Source of the DNA: Alopecurus myosuroides
Taxonomy: Eukaryota > Streptophyta > Magnoliopsida > Poales > Poaceae
Length of the DNA: 64,000 nucleotides
Direction of reading: 5' to 3'
Assembly: GCA_028641055.1 (NCBI GenBank)
Contig: CM054062.1
Location: 184,325,958-184,389,957, forward strand
The translations under genes were made by a program, and so were the position numbers. The notes under the pieces were generated by a model. The model was not told the origin of the DNA. It searched no databases and worked only from the letters and a program-made list of their open reading frames with translations. Shown here piece by piece: positions 10,287 to 23,100 of the stretch. Each line of letters starts with the position of its first letter. Within the stretch, counting starts at the first letter, position 1.

Positions 10287-11945
10287 GAGCATTTCCAGCC
10301 GTTCGCCACCCCAGGGCCAATTTTCGGCGTAAAATAACGGCTCCTGGGGGCTATCCGGCACTATTCTCGCCCTGGGGCCGACAATTCCCAGTCGCGTATC
10401 CAGGTGACACGGCGAGATTTGGCTAAAATTTCATAAATTTGAACAAGTTTGGACGAAACTTAGGCGATTTATATTAATAGTGCCGAATATAGGGCGAATT
10501 TACACGGGACAATTCGAGAATTTAGAAAACTACGAAACTAGGCGAAATCGCTCGCCGGCTCCTTCTCCGGGACGACGTAGCTGCAGCCCTGACCGGGGTC
10601 ACCGCGTTGCTCGGATCTGGCGTGGCGTCGTCGTCGTCCAGCACGATGACGCCATTCTCCTCGCGGCCGCGTCTCCAAGCGGAAAACTCCTCCAGGGCGC
10701 GCCGCTGCTTCGCTACCTCGCCGTTATGTGGTCCTTGCGGGACCAGGCGAGGGCCGCCTCCAGGTCGAGCTCCAACTCGTCGTCCCCCTTCTCCTTTTTT
10801 TGGCTTGACTAGCCCGACATGGCCCCTTGGCAGCGACGGGACGCGACGCTCGCCGATGACGACTCCTCGAGCGCGAGCAGGCGGGGCAGAGGAGGGCTCG
10901 GTCTTCACCCGACGCAGCTCCGGCGTTCGCGCGGTGCCGGAGGACTGCAAGGAGGAGGACAACGATTATGTAGCCATCTTTCTCGCCGCCCACGGGCCAC
11001 CCACACGACGCCGAGAGAAACTTAGCACCCGCGGCGGGGGTAGTGGGGGGTACTCTAGCCGACGGACGTTGTTGTTCTCGATGTGCGCGAGAACAGCGTC
11101 GAGGGTGCGGCCCGGGGCGTCCCACCAACGGCGGCGACCATCGAAGTTGCCGCGCGGAGGCGCAACTGGCTCCTTGTAGGCCGCCAGTTCATTGTCGCGC
11201 CGCTCCTGGAAGTAGACCACACATGCGCCATAGTTCGCGGGGTGGAGGTGCGGCTTGACGCGCTGCACCGACGTCAGACGGGCGCGCTCGTCGTGGAGCG
11301 CGGCCACGAAGTCGTCTCCTTCAGAGCCTCCGGTCGCCGGGCAGGCGCATATCTGGGGGCACCGGGTAGCCCGCCGCGTACAGGAGGCTCGCCTCTTCCT
11401 CGCGCAGCCAACGCCTCCCGAAGCCGTTGGCCGCGGCGCCTTCTCCGGGGAAGCGTGCCGCCATCGCCGGGGGAGAAATGGGCTTGGGCGAGTGTAGAGG
11501 GGGATCTGGGCGAGAAGGGAGGGGATGGGGACGAGCAGAGAAGGACATCGACGGTGGTTTTTTTTTATTTGGGCGAACGGGCGGGGTGGCTGCGACGGTG
11601 CATCGTCATTACGTCGTCGCGCAAGCGATTCGGCTGCTCCACTCGGTCAATTCACGCGACGGCGGCAATAACGCGCGCGGGAGCCGAGAAGGGCGAAGCT
11701 CTCTCTCGTCGACAGTGCGGGTTCACATGGCTAAAAAATAGGCGGGAGCTCCTTTCGCGCCATTTCCCCTCCATCTGGCGTCCCAGTTGCCCCCGGCGCG
11801 CTGGGTTTGGACTGGGTTCGTCGGACGATGTTTTGGCCCAATCTGACGCTATTTGGTCTCGTGGGGGCACGACTGGGCCAAGAAAAAGGGGATCCAGCGC
11901 AAATAAAGTGGCCCCGGGGGGCTCCTGGGGCGGCTGGAGATGCTC
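10287..11945 (-). mobile_element. PIF/Harbinger-like element 1, TSD TTA
   Basis: The left end is gagcatttccagccg at 10287 and the right end, read in reverse complement, is gagcatctccagccg at 11945. TTA flanks both ends (10284-10286 and 11946-11948). Terminal repeats starting GAGCATCTCCAGC with a 3-bp TWA duplication are typical of PIF/Harbinger. The 1659-bp interior is GC-rich and encodes no recognisable transposase, so the element is probably non-autonomous. Element 2 at 26125-27576 is related. Confidence 0.75.
10522..11464 (-). pseudogene. ORF carried by Harbinger-like element 1, function unknown
   Basis: A start at 11464 gives MAARFPGEGAAANGFGRRWL followed by REEEASLLYAAGYPVPPDM. After a frame change the sequence resumes at 11307 with RVKPHLHPANYGA, YFQERRDNELAAY and WWDAPGRTLDAVLAHIE. 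It ends in a basic/acidic tail with GVIVLDDDDATPDP near 10630. Stops separate the blocks at about 11320 and 10965, so the gene is broken. The same pattern recurs in element 2. It lacks DDE-transposase or Myb-like features I can see. It could be an accessory protein, or a host gene fragment captured once and amplified. Confidence 0.55.
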
Positions 11946-11948
11946 TTA

Positions 11949-13443
11949 CTCTCCGTTTGTGGTCTCTATTGCAGCGCGTGGAGCATCGCAGACTATTTAC
12001 GGTTGTGTGTACGTTTTTTAGATAAAGGGGGTGTTTACGTGATTGGAGGATATGGTGAGGGAGTTTTTTATCCCGACATTGATGGCAGCATAATTTGCGG
12101 ATTAACCCTCCTACATCTTAGTCATTTTACCCTTTCTAATCTCATGTGTAATATGGATGACTTTTATTTTCGTACGGCTATATACATCCTAACTATGCAG
12201 AGGCCGGGTGTGTTCTTATCTAAAATATTACTAAGTAATAAAGTTTCCTTAATCGAGAGAAAAAAGACCAATACAAGCTCCTTGTCTTCTAATCAATCAG
12301 CGTAATACTAACAAACAGTTGTCTGCAGCGTGAAATGCTCTCCTGCGATCCTGTGTTTCAAGACATGCTAGCCATACAAGAGAAGAAAAGCTCCCCCCAA
12401 AAGAACATGTCCATGCTAAATTAAGGCAGGGAAGACATCTGTAAGTTCACTCCGGGAAGACTTGGGACCGATGTACCTCATCAAATTCTCAGGCTGGTTT
12501 CAATTTCAAACCATACACAAGAGAACTCCTCGCGCAGCGTTTGCTCGAGGACTCCTTCAGCTGAAGTACTCCGCCACTATCAGATAAGAACGGATAAACC
12601 ACCCGTGCGCACCTGCCGATGCTACGCGAGGGAATATACTGGCCGTGGAGCGGCCGACATCGATCCAACCCGTACACGTTTCAAATGGACGGTCCATCCA
12701 TGGCCGCCCGTCGTGGCGTCCACTCCGAGCCGCCGCACGTGCTCATCGTGCTTCCTGCCGCTCGACATGTGTGGCTGCATCGGCAGCACCAACTGGTCCC
12801 ACCCACTAACGCCCGTGGGGTCTGCGGTCACCAATGGTAACCGCGGGTTTAGAAATGTACTGTAATAATCTACCCTGCACTGCACCGGGACTGTCGGCCG
12901 AGTCGAGCTAGTGCCTGATGGCGATCTTGTAAGAGCTTCAGCATAGCGAGAAATACACCAACTGTGAGGAACTGTGTTCATTTTTTTTCCAAGGGCAACT
13001 GTTATTCATTGATTTAGGAAAATCAAGCGGTTTAAGCAGTTCTGTTATTCATGGGTGGAGTACTATACGTACTGTATACCAGTTGACGTTTGGATATAAA
13101 ACATCTCCTGTCAACTATGTCAAATTATATTTCTCTGTAGAGAGTCAACTTGAAAATGGTTTAAGTAGACGTGGAGCGCTTTCAGAGGGAGTCCGGTGAT
13201 ATCTCTCTTGATCTTGCGCATCAGTGTAATAACAAAATATTTTAGTAAGTCAATGCTGAATCATTTGCCCTCCGTCTGTTTGTTTAGGACTTAACTTTTT
13301 CAACAATCGGTTTTCTTCAACCATTTTCTTTGGAGACGTACTGCGCTACACGTTTGAGCAATGACTTGAGAGCTTGAGTACGTATTTTACAACAACAACA
13401 AAAAGTACGCTTTCTTTGGATCCTTGGCAAAACCTTACTAAGT
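11949..13443 (+). other. Intergenic stretch, no gene recognised
   Basis: Several short open frames exist (for example at 12489-12981 on both strands) but they overlap one another and show no domain. The stretch is AT-rich at 12000-12300 and 12960-13440. Confidence 0.4.
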
Positions 13444-13919
13444 TACTAGGCTACCGGCTTGGTATTACAAAAATTTCTAGGGCTTCTAGCTTTGCGGAGG
13501 GGGCGTGCTGAGCGTCCCCCAGGGGATCGGAAGCCCCGATCCCCCGCATGGAGCAGCTGACACGTGTCCCCATACGGGTCAACAAGGGACCACTATTCCA
13601 CGCGTCTCCATTTTTTCTCAGGAAAAACAAACCCGCACATCTCTTCCCCCCATCCCCGCATCCCCATGTCCTATGGGCAGAGCCTGAACGCCGTCTTAGG
13701 CCGGAGCTGCAACCGCCGCCGGTCGCCGGAGCTACAAACGGCATCGCCCAAAAAAGCTCGTTGTAGCACCACCACCGGCCCATGGGAGCTTCGCCATCCT
13801 CCTTCGGCAGCACCATCACTTCTCTATGGGAGCACCGCCGCCGGTCGCCGGAGCTAGGTCGTTGCAGTCTTTGTCCTCCGAGCAGCACCGTCGCCGCCCC
13901 AACGGAGCACCTCGGCCGG

Positions 13920-14070
13920 GCTATGGGAGCACCTCCGGCGGCCTGCGGGAGCACATCGGCCGGCCACGGGAGCACCTCAGGCGGTCCGCGGGAGCACCTC
14001 CGCAAGGCCACAGGAGCATCTCCGGCAGCTTGCGGGGGCACTTCTGACAGCCCATGGGAGCACCTCCGGC
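13920..14070 (+). repeat. Imperfect tandem repeat, about 30-bp unit
   Basis: A unit beginning gggagcacctccggcggcc recurs about five times with substitutions (gggagcacatcggccggcca, gggagcacctcaggcggtcc, gggagcacctccgcaaggcc). It makes open frames in all phases, which explains the long but meaningless ORFs here. Confidence 0.7.
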
Positions 14071-14212
14071 TCTGATTGTTCCAAAGGATTTGCACCTAGA
14101 TAGAGAATTTTTGCTATAAAACATACAAAAATTTGCACCCCACATCCAGAAAAAAAAAACAAGTAAATTCCTAAAAAAATTGCTATAGACAAAACAAATT
14201 GCTATAATTGTT

Positions 14213-14480
14213 CTGAGGTTTTGCTCAGATAGAGAAATTGTTTTGCTCACATAGAGAAATTGTTTTGCTCAGATAGATCAATTGTTTTGCTCACATAGAG
14301 AAATTTTTTTGTTACAAAACATACACAAAATTTGCACCCCACATCCAAAAAAACATAACAAGAAATCTGCTAAAAATTGTTCTGAGGGTTTGCTCAGATA
14401 GAGAATTTTTTTTGCTCAGATAGAGAAATTTTCTTGCTCAGATAGAGATTGTTTTTTGCTCACATGGAGAATTTTTTTGG
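14213..14480 (+). repeat. AT-rich tandem repeat, about 21-bp unit
   Basis: Units of the form ttgctcagatagagaaattg or ttgctcacatagagaaattg repeat four to five times at 14217-14310 and again at 14390-14480. A block with aaaacatacacaaaatttgc and ccccacatcc also recurs (about 14119, 14318 and 14486). Confidence 0.75.
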
Positions 14481-15333
14481 TTACAGAAACATACACAAAA
14501 TTCGCCGGCGGATCCCTTCACATGGGGAGGCTGTCGGCTGCCGTGAGGGTAGCGCAGAGCTCGCGTGGCAGGGGCCAGTGCCCCGGCAGATCCGCCGCCC
14601 CGCGTCCTCCCTCCCCCGCAATGGAGGGATGGGAGCCTCACCGGCCGGAGCTGAGGGCCGAGGAGACGGCGCTGTGGCCGATTGGGCGTCGTGGCGGAGG
14701 ATTGCGCGGCCGCCATGGCGGGGCGGAGCTCGGCGCCGTGCCCGTCCTCACGAAGCTCCTCGTGGACGCCGACGAAAGGCACCAGCAAGAAGGCCCCTGG
14801 CTGCGGCGCTCGACGGCGTCCTCTCGCCGGCGTCCTCTCGACGAGCAGCGCCCGCGCGCAGGCTGGGGCCGCCGGTGCCGATCCCGCTCCGGCGACGACG
14901 ACCTCCTCCCGCCTAGCCTCGACGACCTCCTCCTGCCTAGCCTCGACGTCGAGGTGGGCAGCGCCGGTGGTCGGAGATCGAGGGCCGGCGGCGGATCTCT
15001 ACACACCCTCGTGTGAGGTCGCGGAGGAGCTAGGTACCAGGACGGATGTAGACATGGACGCGGCTGCGCCGGCCATAGATGCGAGATGAGGAAGCTCCGA
15101 GTGATGTGACGAAGGGGATCGAGGTCTCCCGCAGGGATAAGGCAGGGGAAAGAGGAGCGACGTGGGTGGGTCCATCTGGACACGCGTCGCATGGGGAAGG
15201 CGGAGGCACGGGATGTTCCGTCCCCCGGACGTACCACAGCGTTTTCCTTTGCGGAGCGAGCAATATCTTTGTCCATCTCTGATAGCCAAATCTACTCACA
15301 CTCGGCAACAACTAACATGGAAGGAAAATAGTA

Positions 15334-15474
15334 CTTCCTCCGTCCACTTTTATAATGCACACTTCTCATTATTTTAATTTTTCTCAAATACATAGTAAAA
15401 TAAGTGAATCTATATGTAAAATGAGTCTAGATTCACTCATTTTAGAATGTATTTGGCTAAAATTAAATTGAGAT
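15334..15474 (+). mobile_element. Truncated Stowaway MITE
   Basis: The left terminus cttcctccgtccac follows a TA (15332-15333), as in Stowaway elements. The body has the usual internal tagattcactcattttag motifs. The matching right terminus is absent; the sequence breaks off into ggccgttagaaccctaacc at about 15475. Confidence 0.6.
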
Positions 15475-15588
15475 GGGCCGTTAGAACCCTAACCCCACTC
15501 ACCTCTCTCGCGACACGGCGACTAGAACCCTAACCCTAGCCGCCGACGTCGCCCGGCCCGCGCCGCCTCCCTCCCCCTGCGTCCGTCG

Positions 15589-18500
15589 CAACAAATTAAA
15601 TTCAATAATGTTTGTATAATTGCTTGAACTTATTAAATAAAATTTGTTTATTTCCAAAATTCCCAAAATCAAACCTTATTTGAAATTCAACTAACCACTT
15701 AAAATCAAACTAATACTTCAAATTTTGAAATCATTAACTAACCTTGCTTTTAATTACTGTTTTGCTATTAATAAAAATTATTCATAAATAAACACCCTCC
15801 AACCCCAATTGAAAAATTCAACTAATAATTTTAAATCAAATTAAAATTTTCAAACCTGTGAAAATAATGTTAACATTTGTTTTAGTTTCTGTTTTGAAAA
15901 TTAACACAAATAATTTATAAAAAGAAAAAACCCTCACCCTTTTCTAACCACTTAAAAGGCCTGGCCATTTTGTCTGAAAACCAAACGCCGCTGTACTCTG
16001 AACACAACAGCAGCAGCAACGTATTGGTTTGGTTCCTTCCGCACGCAAGCGAGCCGCGGGTTCGATCCCTGCGGGCGCATCACCCCCCCCCCTTTTTGGT
16101 GATTAATCCTCGCCAGCGCCCAGGGTCCACCAGTCATTGGCCCCTGCGGCCACGTCACTGCACACACACGCACACGTGGAGGCGCAGAGGCATGGGCCCG
16201 CATGGCAGCGGCTCAGGCCAGGGGGCACTGGGTGTAAAACGCCCAGGGGCCCCTCTGCAATTTCTGTTTCTATCTTTTAAGTCCCTGCTATTACATTTTG
16301 GCCCCTAAAATGAAAATGTGAATAACTTTTAGATTACAACTCCAATTAAGATAAATAAAATATGTTTGTTACACCAAATTAAATTATCTACCTATTTAAA
16401 CCATTTGTAATCTGTTTTGAATATTTCAAATACATCCAACTTTCAAATTCAAACAAATCCTCTTAATTTTGGTTAATGCCATAAGTAATTACTACTTAAT
16501 TCAACTAACCCAAATAAAATATGTTTTTCAATCCAAATTCAATGTACTTTCTGTTTATCAACTTTGTTTTGCATTTTGGGCAATTAAAATTAATGTTAAT
16601 CAATAATTATTAAAAATGACAAATTAAAATGGCATAATTAATAACTTGCAAATGGTTGCTCCAAATTAAATACCCAAAACATGAATTTCATCCAAAATCA
16701 CATGCCACACTTGGATATCCACTTTGTTTTCTGGTTTGCAACAATTAATTTGAATAATTGTTTCATCTCTTATTTAATGCAATTAAATTGGTAACATGCT
16801 TAATTAAATCATTTGAAATTGTTTTCCCAACAAATAAAATATGTTTTCCATGCTATTTTAAACCACCTTTTCAAATATAAATTTTGTTTCATGATTTGAA
16901 TAATTAAAATTGCTTGAATAATTTAAACCTTGTTTAAATCATTTAAAATTGCTAAATTAATAACTTGCTCAAATTGAATTATTTTTGAACTTATAAAATA
17001 TGTTTTCAAACCAGAAAAACATAACCTTTTCAAATATGAATTTGAATTTATGTTTTGAACAAATAAAATTCAAATATTATTCAAACTTGAATTAAATTCA
17101 ATTAAAACTTGTCTAATCTTGTTTAATTCATAATTAAATCATTGTAATTCCTTTTTCAATAATTGAAACATGTAATCCACCTAAAATTTTATGTTCTAAT
17201 CAAATATAATTTTTGTTATCTGTTTTGAACAATTAAAATGGGTGAAAACAACCAAATGCTTGAGTGACACCTTTAAGTAACCAAAAATTCCAAAAACTTA
17301 ATAAGTGAATTTCATAATTGGTAAACCTTATTTCCAATTGGTTCTATTGTTGTTATTTTGTTGTTTTCCTCATCCATGCATCATGCTAATCCACTTTCAC
17401 CTATTGGTTAGTTGTAAAACAATTGTTTCAACCATAATTCATGGGCTTTTCCATGTGCAATCCAAATTGCATGTGGGTCCATTTAATTATGTTATGTTAT
17501 CATGTCAACTAGTTTATTTCTATGCATCCATTAAATTGTCATGCATCCCTATCTTGATCATGCTGGATCTTTTGCCGTAGTAGTAATTGTTGCATCCGGT
17601 GTTTGTTCGAGGTTCGTTGCTTCTTCACGGATAGGACGTTGAGATGATGTGAGCAACGACAAGTTCTGTGGATGTACCTCTACTTGCTGGATTTCAGGCA
17701 AGTATACTCACTTGCTGCCAAATGGCTGCCTTTCATCACTTGTTACCGATTCTTTCCGTTGTTCTTATTCTAGCCTGTTGTTACGATGCTTGTGTCTCGA
17801 TCCTATCATATGTTTACCTTTGCAGCCATGATATAGCCTTTCCTTCCACTTCCTATTAACTGTTGCTTGTTTACCCTATTGGCCCTCGTGTCGTAGTTGC
17901 ATGCTTAGTGTTGTTTGCGCTCTAGTCCTGTTGTCCTTTTGTTCTATCACCTGTCTAGTTTGATAGTTGGGTTTCAATTCAATCAACAATATGTTAATGT
18001 TTTGGGTAATAATAATTTGATGATAAGGCACCGGCAGGAGGCCCGGCGTGGTTTTGAAGCCTGCTAGTGTCGACCCTAATTAGGAAAAGGGTCTTGTCTA
18101 CTGATCCATGATGAGCGCACTAACCGCATGTGGGAAGCGAGTATGGGCGCCCCCCTCAACTTGACTCGATTCGCATCTCGTCCAAATCACCACACTTAGT
18201 TCGGGCTTTCCATTTGATGCACGCATATGCAGGTACGAACCCTTGGCGCCAGGGTGGAACTTTTGTAGTCGGCATTTAGGGCGGCGTGGTCTTCTAGTGC
18301 TATGAGGGTCCCCTTTTCTTCGTGGGGCTCGATTAGCCGCGCACGCACAACACGTGGTGCTTTGGGCTTGATGCGAAGCAGAGTTGGGTTGTGTTGAGTA
18401 CCTCGCTTGGTGGGTTGATCCCCCGTCTGACGGGTTATTCTTACGTGTACGGCCAAATTGGTGCATCCCTGCAGGGTTAAATCTTCTCGAGAAGCCGTGT

Positions 18501-19292
18501 TTTCCGCGGTTATGGTTGACTTGGTGAAAGTACTGGCTAACAAGTACTCAGAACAACGTACACCTAACTAATGATAACCTGACTAGTAATAGTCTTATTG
18601 ACACAATAACTTGATCCATCCTTAATCCAACAGTGTGAGTATCCTTGGGTTGCTTCCTTAGTAGGGGGTGACATTGGATGGGTTTGTTTGGTGAGTAGTT
18701 GTAGTTGGTTACGATACGCTATCTTATCCCCCTCTTTTAGCTGGATGTTGTAGTAAGTCTCTGTAGTTGGTTAGTGCAGCCCGCTGTCGCTTATTTGCAA
18801 TAACCCCTTTCTTTCCGTTGATCCCAAAGTATTTGTATCTTGTGATGACTGGCTACGCCGGTATCTTGTGAGTATGGTTTATCCACTTGCCAGTACTTAA
18901 CCGTACTGACCCACGAATCTTTTTCGTGGCTGCATATTCAATATTGCAGTCAACAGGTTTGAAGTCTGACGACGTTAGCTTGGGAATCCCTCCGGCTTGG
19001 CCTGGGCAGGGATTGGACGCTCTCGGTTATCTTCAGGACTCTTAGTCCAATTTGGATCTTGTCCGTAGTCGGACACTATGTTGTTTCTTCCGCTGTTATT
19101 TGGATCTTTGTATTGTATCAGTTGTATCCCTGACTCGTTTGAGTCATCTTGTAAATCTCTTTTCCGTTGTTGTTGTGGATTATTCGTGAACTGTTGTAAT
19201 GATTATCACAAGTGGCAACCTGGAATCGGTTATTATGTGGATTTTGGCGGGAATGCTGAAATCTGCATAGTGCCCGATCTCGGGGCGTCACA
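15589..19292 (+). repeat. LTR copy 1, 5'-truncated
   Basis: It is AT-rich on the left (15600-17500) and balanced in composition on the right. By eye I count roughly two dozen differences from copy 2, including single substitutions at the C-run near 16085 and in the tRNA-like arm at 16056-16072. Homology to the left of 15589 is absent. Confidence 0.8.
16056..16080 (+). other. tRNA-like T-arm and acceptor end inside LTR copy 1
   Basis: gcggg-ttcgatc-cctgc forms a five-pair stem with a seven-base T-loop, followed by gggcgcatca, which resembles the 3' half of a tRNA and a Pol III B box. I find no matching 5' half in the preceding 80 bases. Copy 2 has the same arm at 20588-20604 with the loop changed to ttcaatc. 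It is not a functional tRNA gene. Confidence 0.4.
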
Positions 19293-19294
19293 AA

Positions 19295-19307
19295 TGGTAT
19301 CAGAGCC
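19295..19307 (+). other. Primer-binding site of the long-LTR element
   Basis: TGGTATCAGAGCC is complementary to the 3' end of initiator tRNA-Met and lies two bases after the LTR terminus. Confidence 0.85.
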
Positions 19308-20120
19308 TTGGTTCCGATTCCCGATATTGTTTCGATACGAATGGTTATCAAAGCAACGGGTCCGCAAAGCCTGTAGGTTAACCTCGCTAACGGTCGTTGT
19401 TTCTAGAGTGTCAAAAACTATTTCTGCTGAACTATTTTGGAAAAACATCTCAATAGGATTCTTGTTTTCTCCTTATCCCTATTCTATTTCCCCTCCCATC
19501 TTATTTGTTTTGGAGTCTTCCCCCCCCTTGTCTATCTTTCAAAGTGTTAGGATCCTACGTGGGTGGACGTTTTCTGAGCCTTTAACCTAATAGGTTCGAT
19601 CATCGGAAGATTCCTGGTGGAAGAACATCGTCGTCACTCCGAGCAAGAAGCCCTTGTTAGTGGTGTCGAGAATCCCTTGTTAGTGGTGTCGAGAAGAGCA
19701 ACTGGAAGCACGAAGAATCGATAGTCGAACTTCTTTCCCCTCCCGGGTTAGCAGGTGGATTGCGAGGGCGCAATCCCTTGTTAGTGGTGTCGTGTGTAGC
19801 ACTTGGGGTGTTACCCTTAGTAGAAAGTGTTTGTTTTCTTTTTGCTTTGCATCACATGCATCACATGAGCATTGCATTCTGTTTTCGAAACAACTCAAAT
19901 TCAAAACCACTTTTAACTTTCACACCTGTTCAAAATTTCCAATTTCAAAATTGCAAACTAAACCACTCAATTGTTTTTCAATAGTTGAATTTGTTTTAAT
20001 CAAATTGCTTGTTTATAAAATTTTCCCTTTTATTTGAACCCTAATGGCTAATTCAAAAATTCAAATCAAATCAATCCTACTTATCATATTTCAATATGGG
20101 TTTAAAAATTAAAATTTTGC
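19308..20120 (+). other. Internal region of the long-LTR element (may include the start of LTR 2)
   Basis: No retrotransposon domain is visible. A 20-base string containing cccttgttagtggtgtcg occurs three times (about 19651, 19674 and 19774). Open frames here are short and continue out of the LTR. It may be a deletion product or a genuinely minimal internal domain. Confidence 0.5.
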
Positions 20121-23100
20121 AAACAAATTAAATTCAATAATGTTTGTATAATTGCTTCAACTTATTAAATAAAATTTGTTTATTTCCAAAATTCCCAAAA
20201 TCAAACCTTATTTGAAATTCAACTAACCACTTAAAATCAAACTAATATTTCAAATTTTGAAATCATTAACTAACCTTGCTTTTAATTACTGTTTTGCTAT
20301 TAATAAAAAATATTCATAAATAAACACCCTCCAACCCCAATTGAAAAATTCAACTAATAATTTTAAATCAAATTAAAATTTTCAAACCTGTGAAAATAAT
20401 GTTAACATTTGTTTTAGTTTCTGTTTTGAAAATTAACACAAATAATTTATAAAAAGAAAAAACCCTCACCCTTTTCTAACCACTTAAAAGGCCTGGCCTT
20501 TTTGTCTGAAAACCAAACGCCGCTGTACTCTGAACACAACAGCAGCAGCAGCGTATTGGTTTGGTTCCTTCCGCACGCAAGCGAGTCGCGGGTTCAATCC
20601 CTGCGGGCGCATCACCCCCCCCCTTTTTGGTGATTAATCCTCGCCAGCGCCCAGGGTCCACCAGTCATTGGCCCCTGCGGCCACGTCACTGCACACACAC
20701 GCACACGTGGAGGCGCAGAGGCATGGGCCCGCATGGCAGCGGCTCAGGCCAGGGGGCACTGGGTGTAAAACGCCCAGGGGCCCCTCTGCAATTTCTGTTT
20801 CTATCTTTTAAGTCCCTGCTATTACATTTTGGCCCCTAAAATGAAAATGTGAATAACTTTTAGATTACAACTCCAATTAAGATAAATAAAATATGTTTGT
20901 TACACCAAATTAAATTATCTACCTATTTAAACCATTTGTAATCTGTTTTGAATATTTCAAATACATCCAACTTTCAAATTCAAACAAATCCTCTTAATTT
21001 TGGTTAATGCCATAAGTAATTACTACTTAATTCAACTAACCCAAATAAAATATGTTTTTCAATCCAAATTCAATGTACTTTCTGTTTATCAACTTTGTTT
21101 TGCATTTTGGGCAATTAAAATTAATGTTAATCAATAATTCTTAAAAATGACAAATTAAAATGGCATAATTAATAACTTGCAAATGGTTGCTCCAAATTAA
21201 ATACCCAAAACATGAATTTCATCCAAAATCACATGCCACACTTGGATATCCACTTTGTTTTCTGGTTTGCAACAATTAATTTGAATAATTGTTTCATCTC
21301 TTATTTAATGCAATTAAATTGGTAACATGCTTAATTAAATCATTTGAAATTGTTTTCCCAACAAATAAAATATGTTTTCCATGCTATTTTAAACCACCTT
21401 TTCAAATATAAATTTTGTTTCATGATTTGAATAATTAAAATTGCTTGAATAATTTAAACCTTGTTTAAATCATTTAAAATTGCTAAATTAATAACTTGCT
21501 CAAATTGAATTATTTTTGAACTTATAAAATATGTTTTCAAACCAGAAAAACATAACCTTTTCAAATATGAATTTGAATTTATGTTTTGAACAAATAAAAT
21601 TCAAATATTATTCAAACTTGAATTAAATTCAATTAAAACTTGTCTAATCTTGTTTAATTCATAATTAAATCATTGTAATTCCTTTTTCAATAATTGAAAC
21701 ATGTAATCCACCTAAAATTTTATGTTCTAATCAAATATAATTTTTGTTATCTGTTTTGAACAATTAAAATGGGTGAAAATAACCAAATGCTTGAGTGACA
21801 CCTTTAAGTAACCAAAAATTCCAAAAACTTAATAAGTGAATTTCATAATGGGTAAACCTTATTTCCAATTGGTTCAATTGTTGTTATTTTGTTGTTTTCC
21901 TCATCCATGCATCATGCTAATCCACTTTCACCTATTGGTTAGTTGTAAAACAATTGTTTCAACCATAATTCATGGGCTTTTCCATGTGCAATCCAAATTG
22001 CATGTGGGTCCATTTAATTATGTTATGTTATCATGTCAACTAGTTTATTTCTATGCATCCATTAAATTGTCATGCATCCCTATCTTGATCATGCTGGATC
22101 TTTTGCCGTAGTAGTAATTGTTGCATCCGGTGTTTGTTCGAGGTTCGTTGCTTCTTCCCGGATAGGACGTTGAGATGATGTGAGCAACGACAAGTTCTGT
22201 GGATGTACCTCTACTTGCTGGATTCCAGGCAAGTATACTCACTTGCTGCCAAATGGCTGCCTTTCATCACTTGTTACCGATTCTTTCCGTTGTTCTTATT
22301 CTAGCCTGTTGTTACGATGCTTGTGTCTCGATCCTATCATATGTTTACCTTTGCAGCCATGATATAGCCTTTCCTTCCACTTCCTATTAACTGTTGCTTG
22401 TTTACCCTGTTGGCCCTCGTGTCGTAGTTGCATGCTTAGTGTTGTTTGCGCTCTAGTCCTGTTGTCCTTTTGTTCTATCACCTGTCTAGTTTGTTAGTTG
22501 GGTTTCAATTCAATCAACAATATGTTAATATTTTGGGTAATAATAATTTGATGATAAGGCACCGGCAGGAGGCCCGGCGTGGTTTTGAAGCCTGCTAGTG
22601 TCGACCCTAATTAGGAAAAGGGTCTTGTCTACTGATCCATGATGAGCGCACTAACCGCATGTGGGAAGCGAGTATGGGCGCCCCCCTCAACTTGACTCGA
22701 TTCGCATCTCGTCCAAATCACCACACTTAGTTCGGGCTTTCCATTTGATGCACGCATATGCAGGTACGAACCCTTGGCGCCAGGGTGGAACTTTTGTAGT
22801 CGGCATTTAGGGCGGCGTGGTCTTCCAGTGCTATGAGGGTCCCCTTTTCTTCGTGGGGCTCGATTAGCCGTGCACGCACAGCACGTGGTGCTTTGGGCTT
22901 GATGCGAAGCAGAGTTGGGTTGTGTTGAGTACCTCGCTTGGTGGGTTGATCCCCCGTTTGGCGGGTTATTCTTACGTGTACGGCCAAATTGGTGCATCCC
23001 TGCAGGGTTAAATCTTCTCGAGAAGCCGTGTTTTCCGCGGTTATGGTTGACTTGGTGAAAGTACTGGCTAACAAGTACTCAGAACAACGTACACCTAACT

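Larger units (their letters stand above)
13444..15290 (+). repeat. Repeat-rich composite block, possibly a MULE-like element
   Basis: The outer parts look loosely inverted. The left part (13490-13580) contains gcgtcccccaggg, ccccgcatgg and acacgtgtcc. The reverse complement of 15150-15250 contains the same kinds of strings in the same order (gggggac, ccccatgcg, acgcgtgtcc). Inside are a GC-rich tandem repeat (13920-14070), an AT-rich tandem repeat (14213-14480) and a GC-rich tract (14500-15060) with overlapping spurious frames. I could not define exact ends or a target duplication. Confidence 0.35.

Noticed and set aside
11083..12021. 312-codon + strand frame overlapping Harbinger-like element 1
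   Set aside because: It is the complement of a GC-rich region whose minus strand has the conserved blocks, and it crosses the element's right end and target duplication.
13551..15089. Several 70-210-codon frames considered as a protein-coding gene
   Set aside because: They arise from 30-bp and GC-rich repeats, are open in several phases on both strands, and change phase with the repeats.
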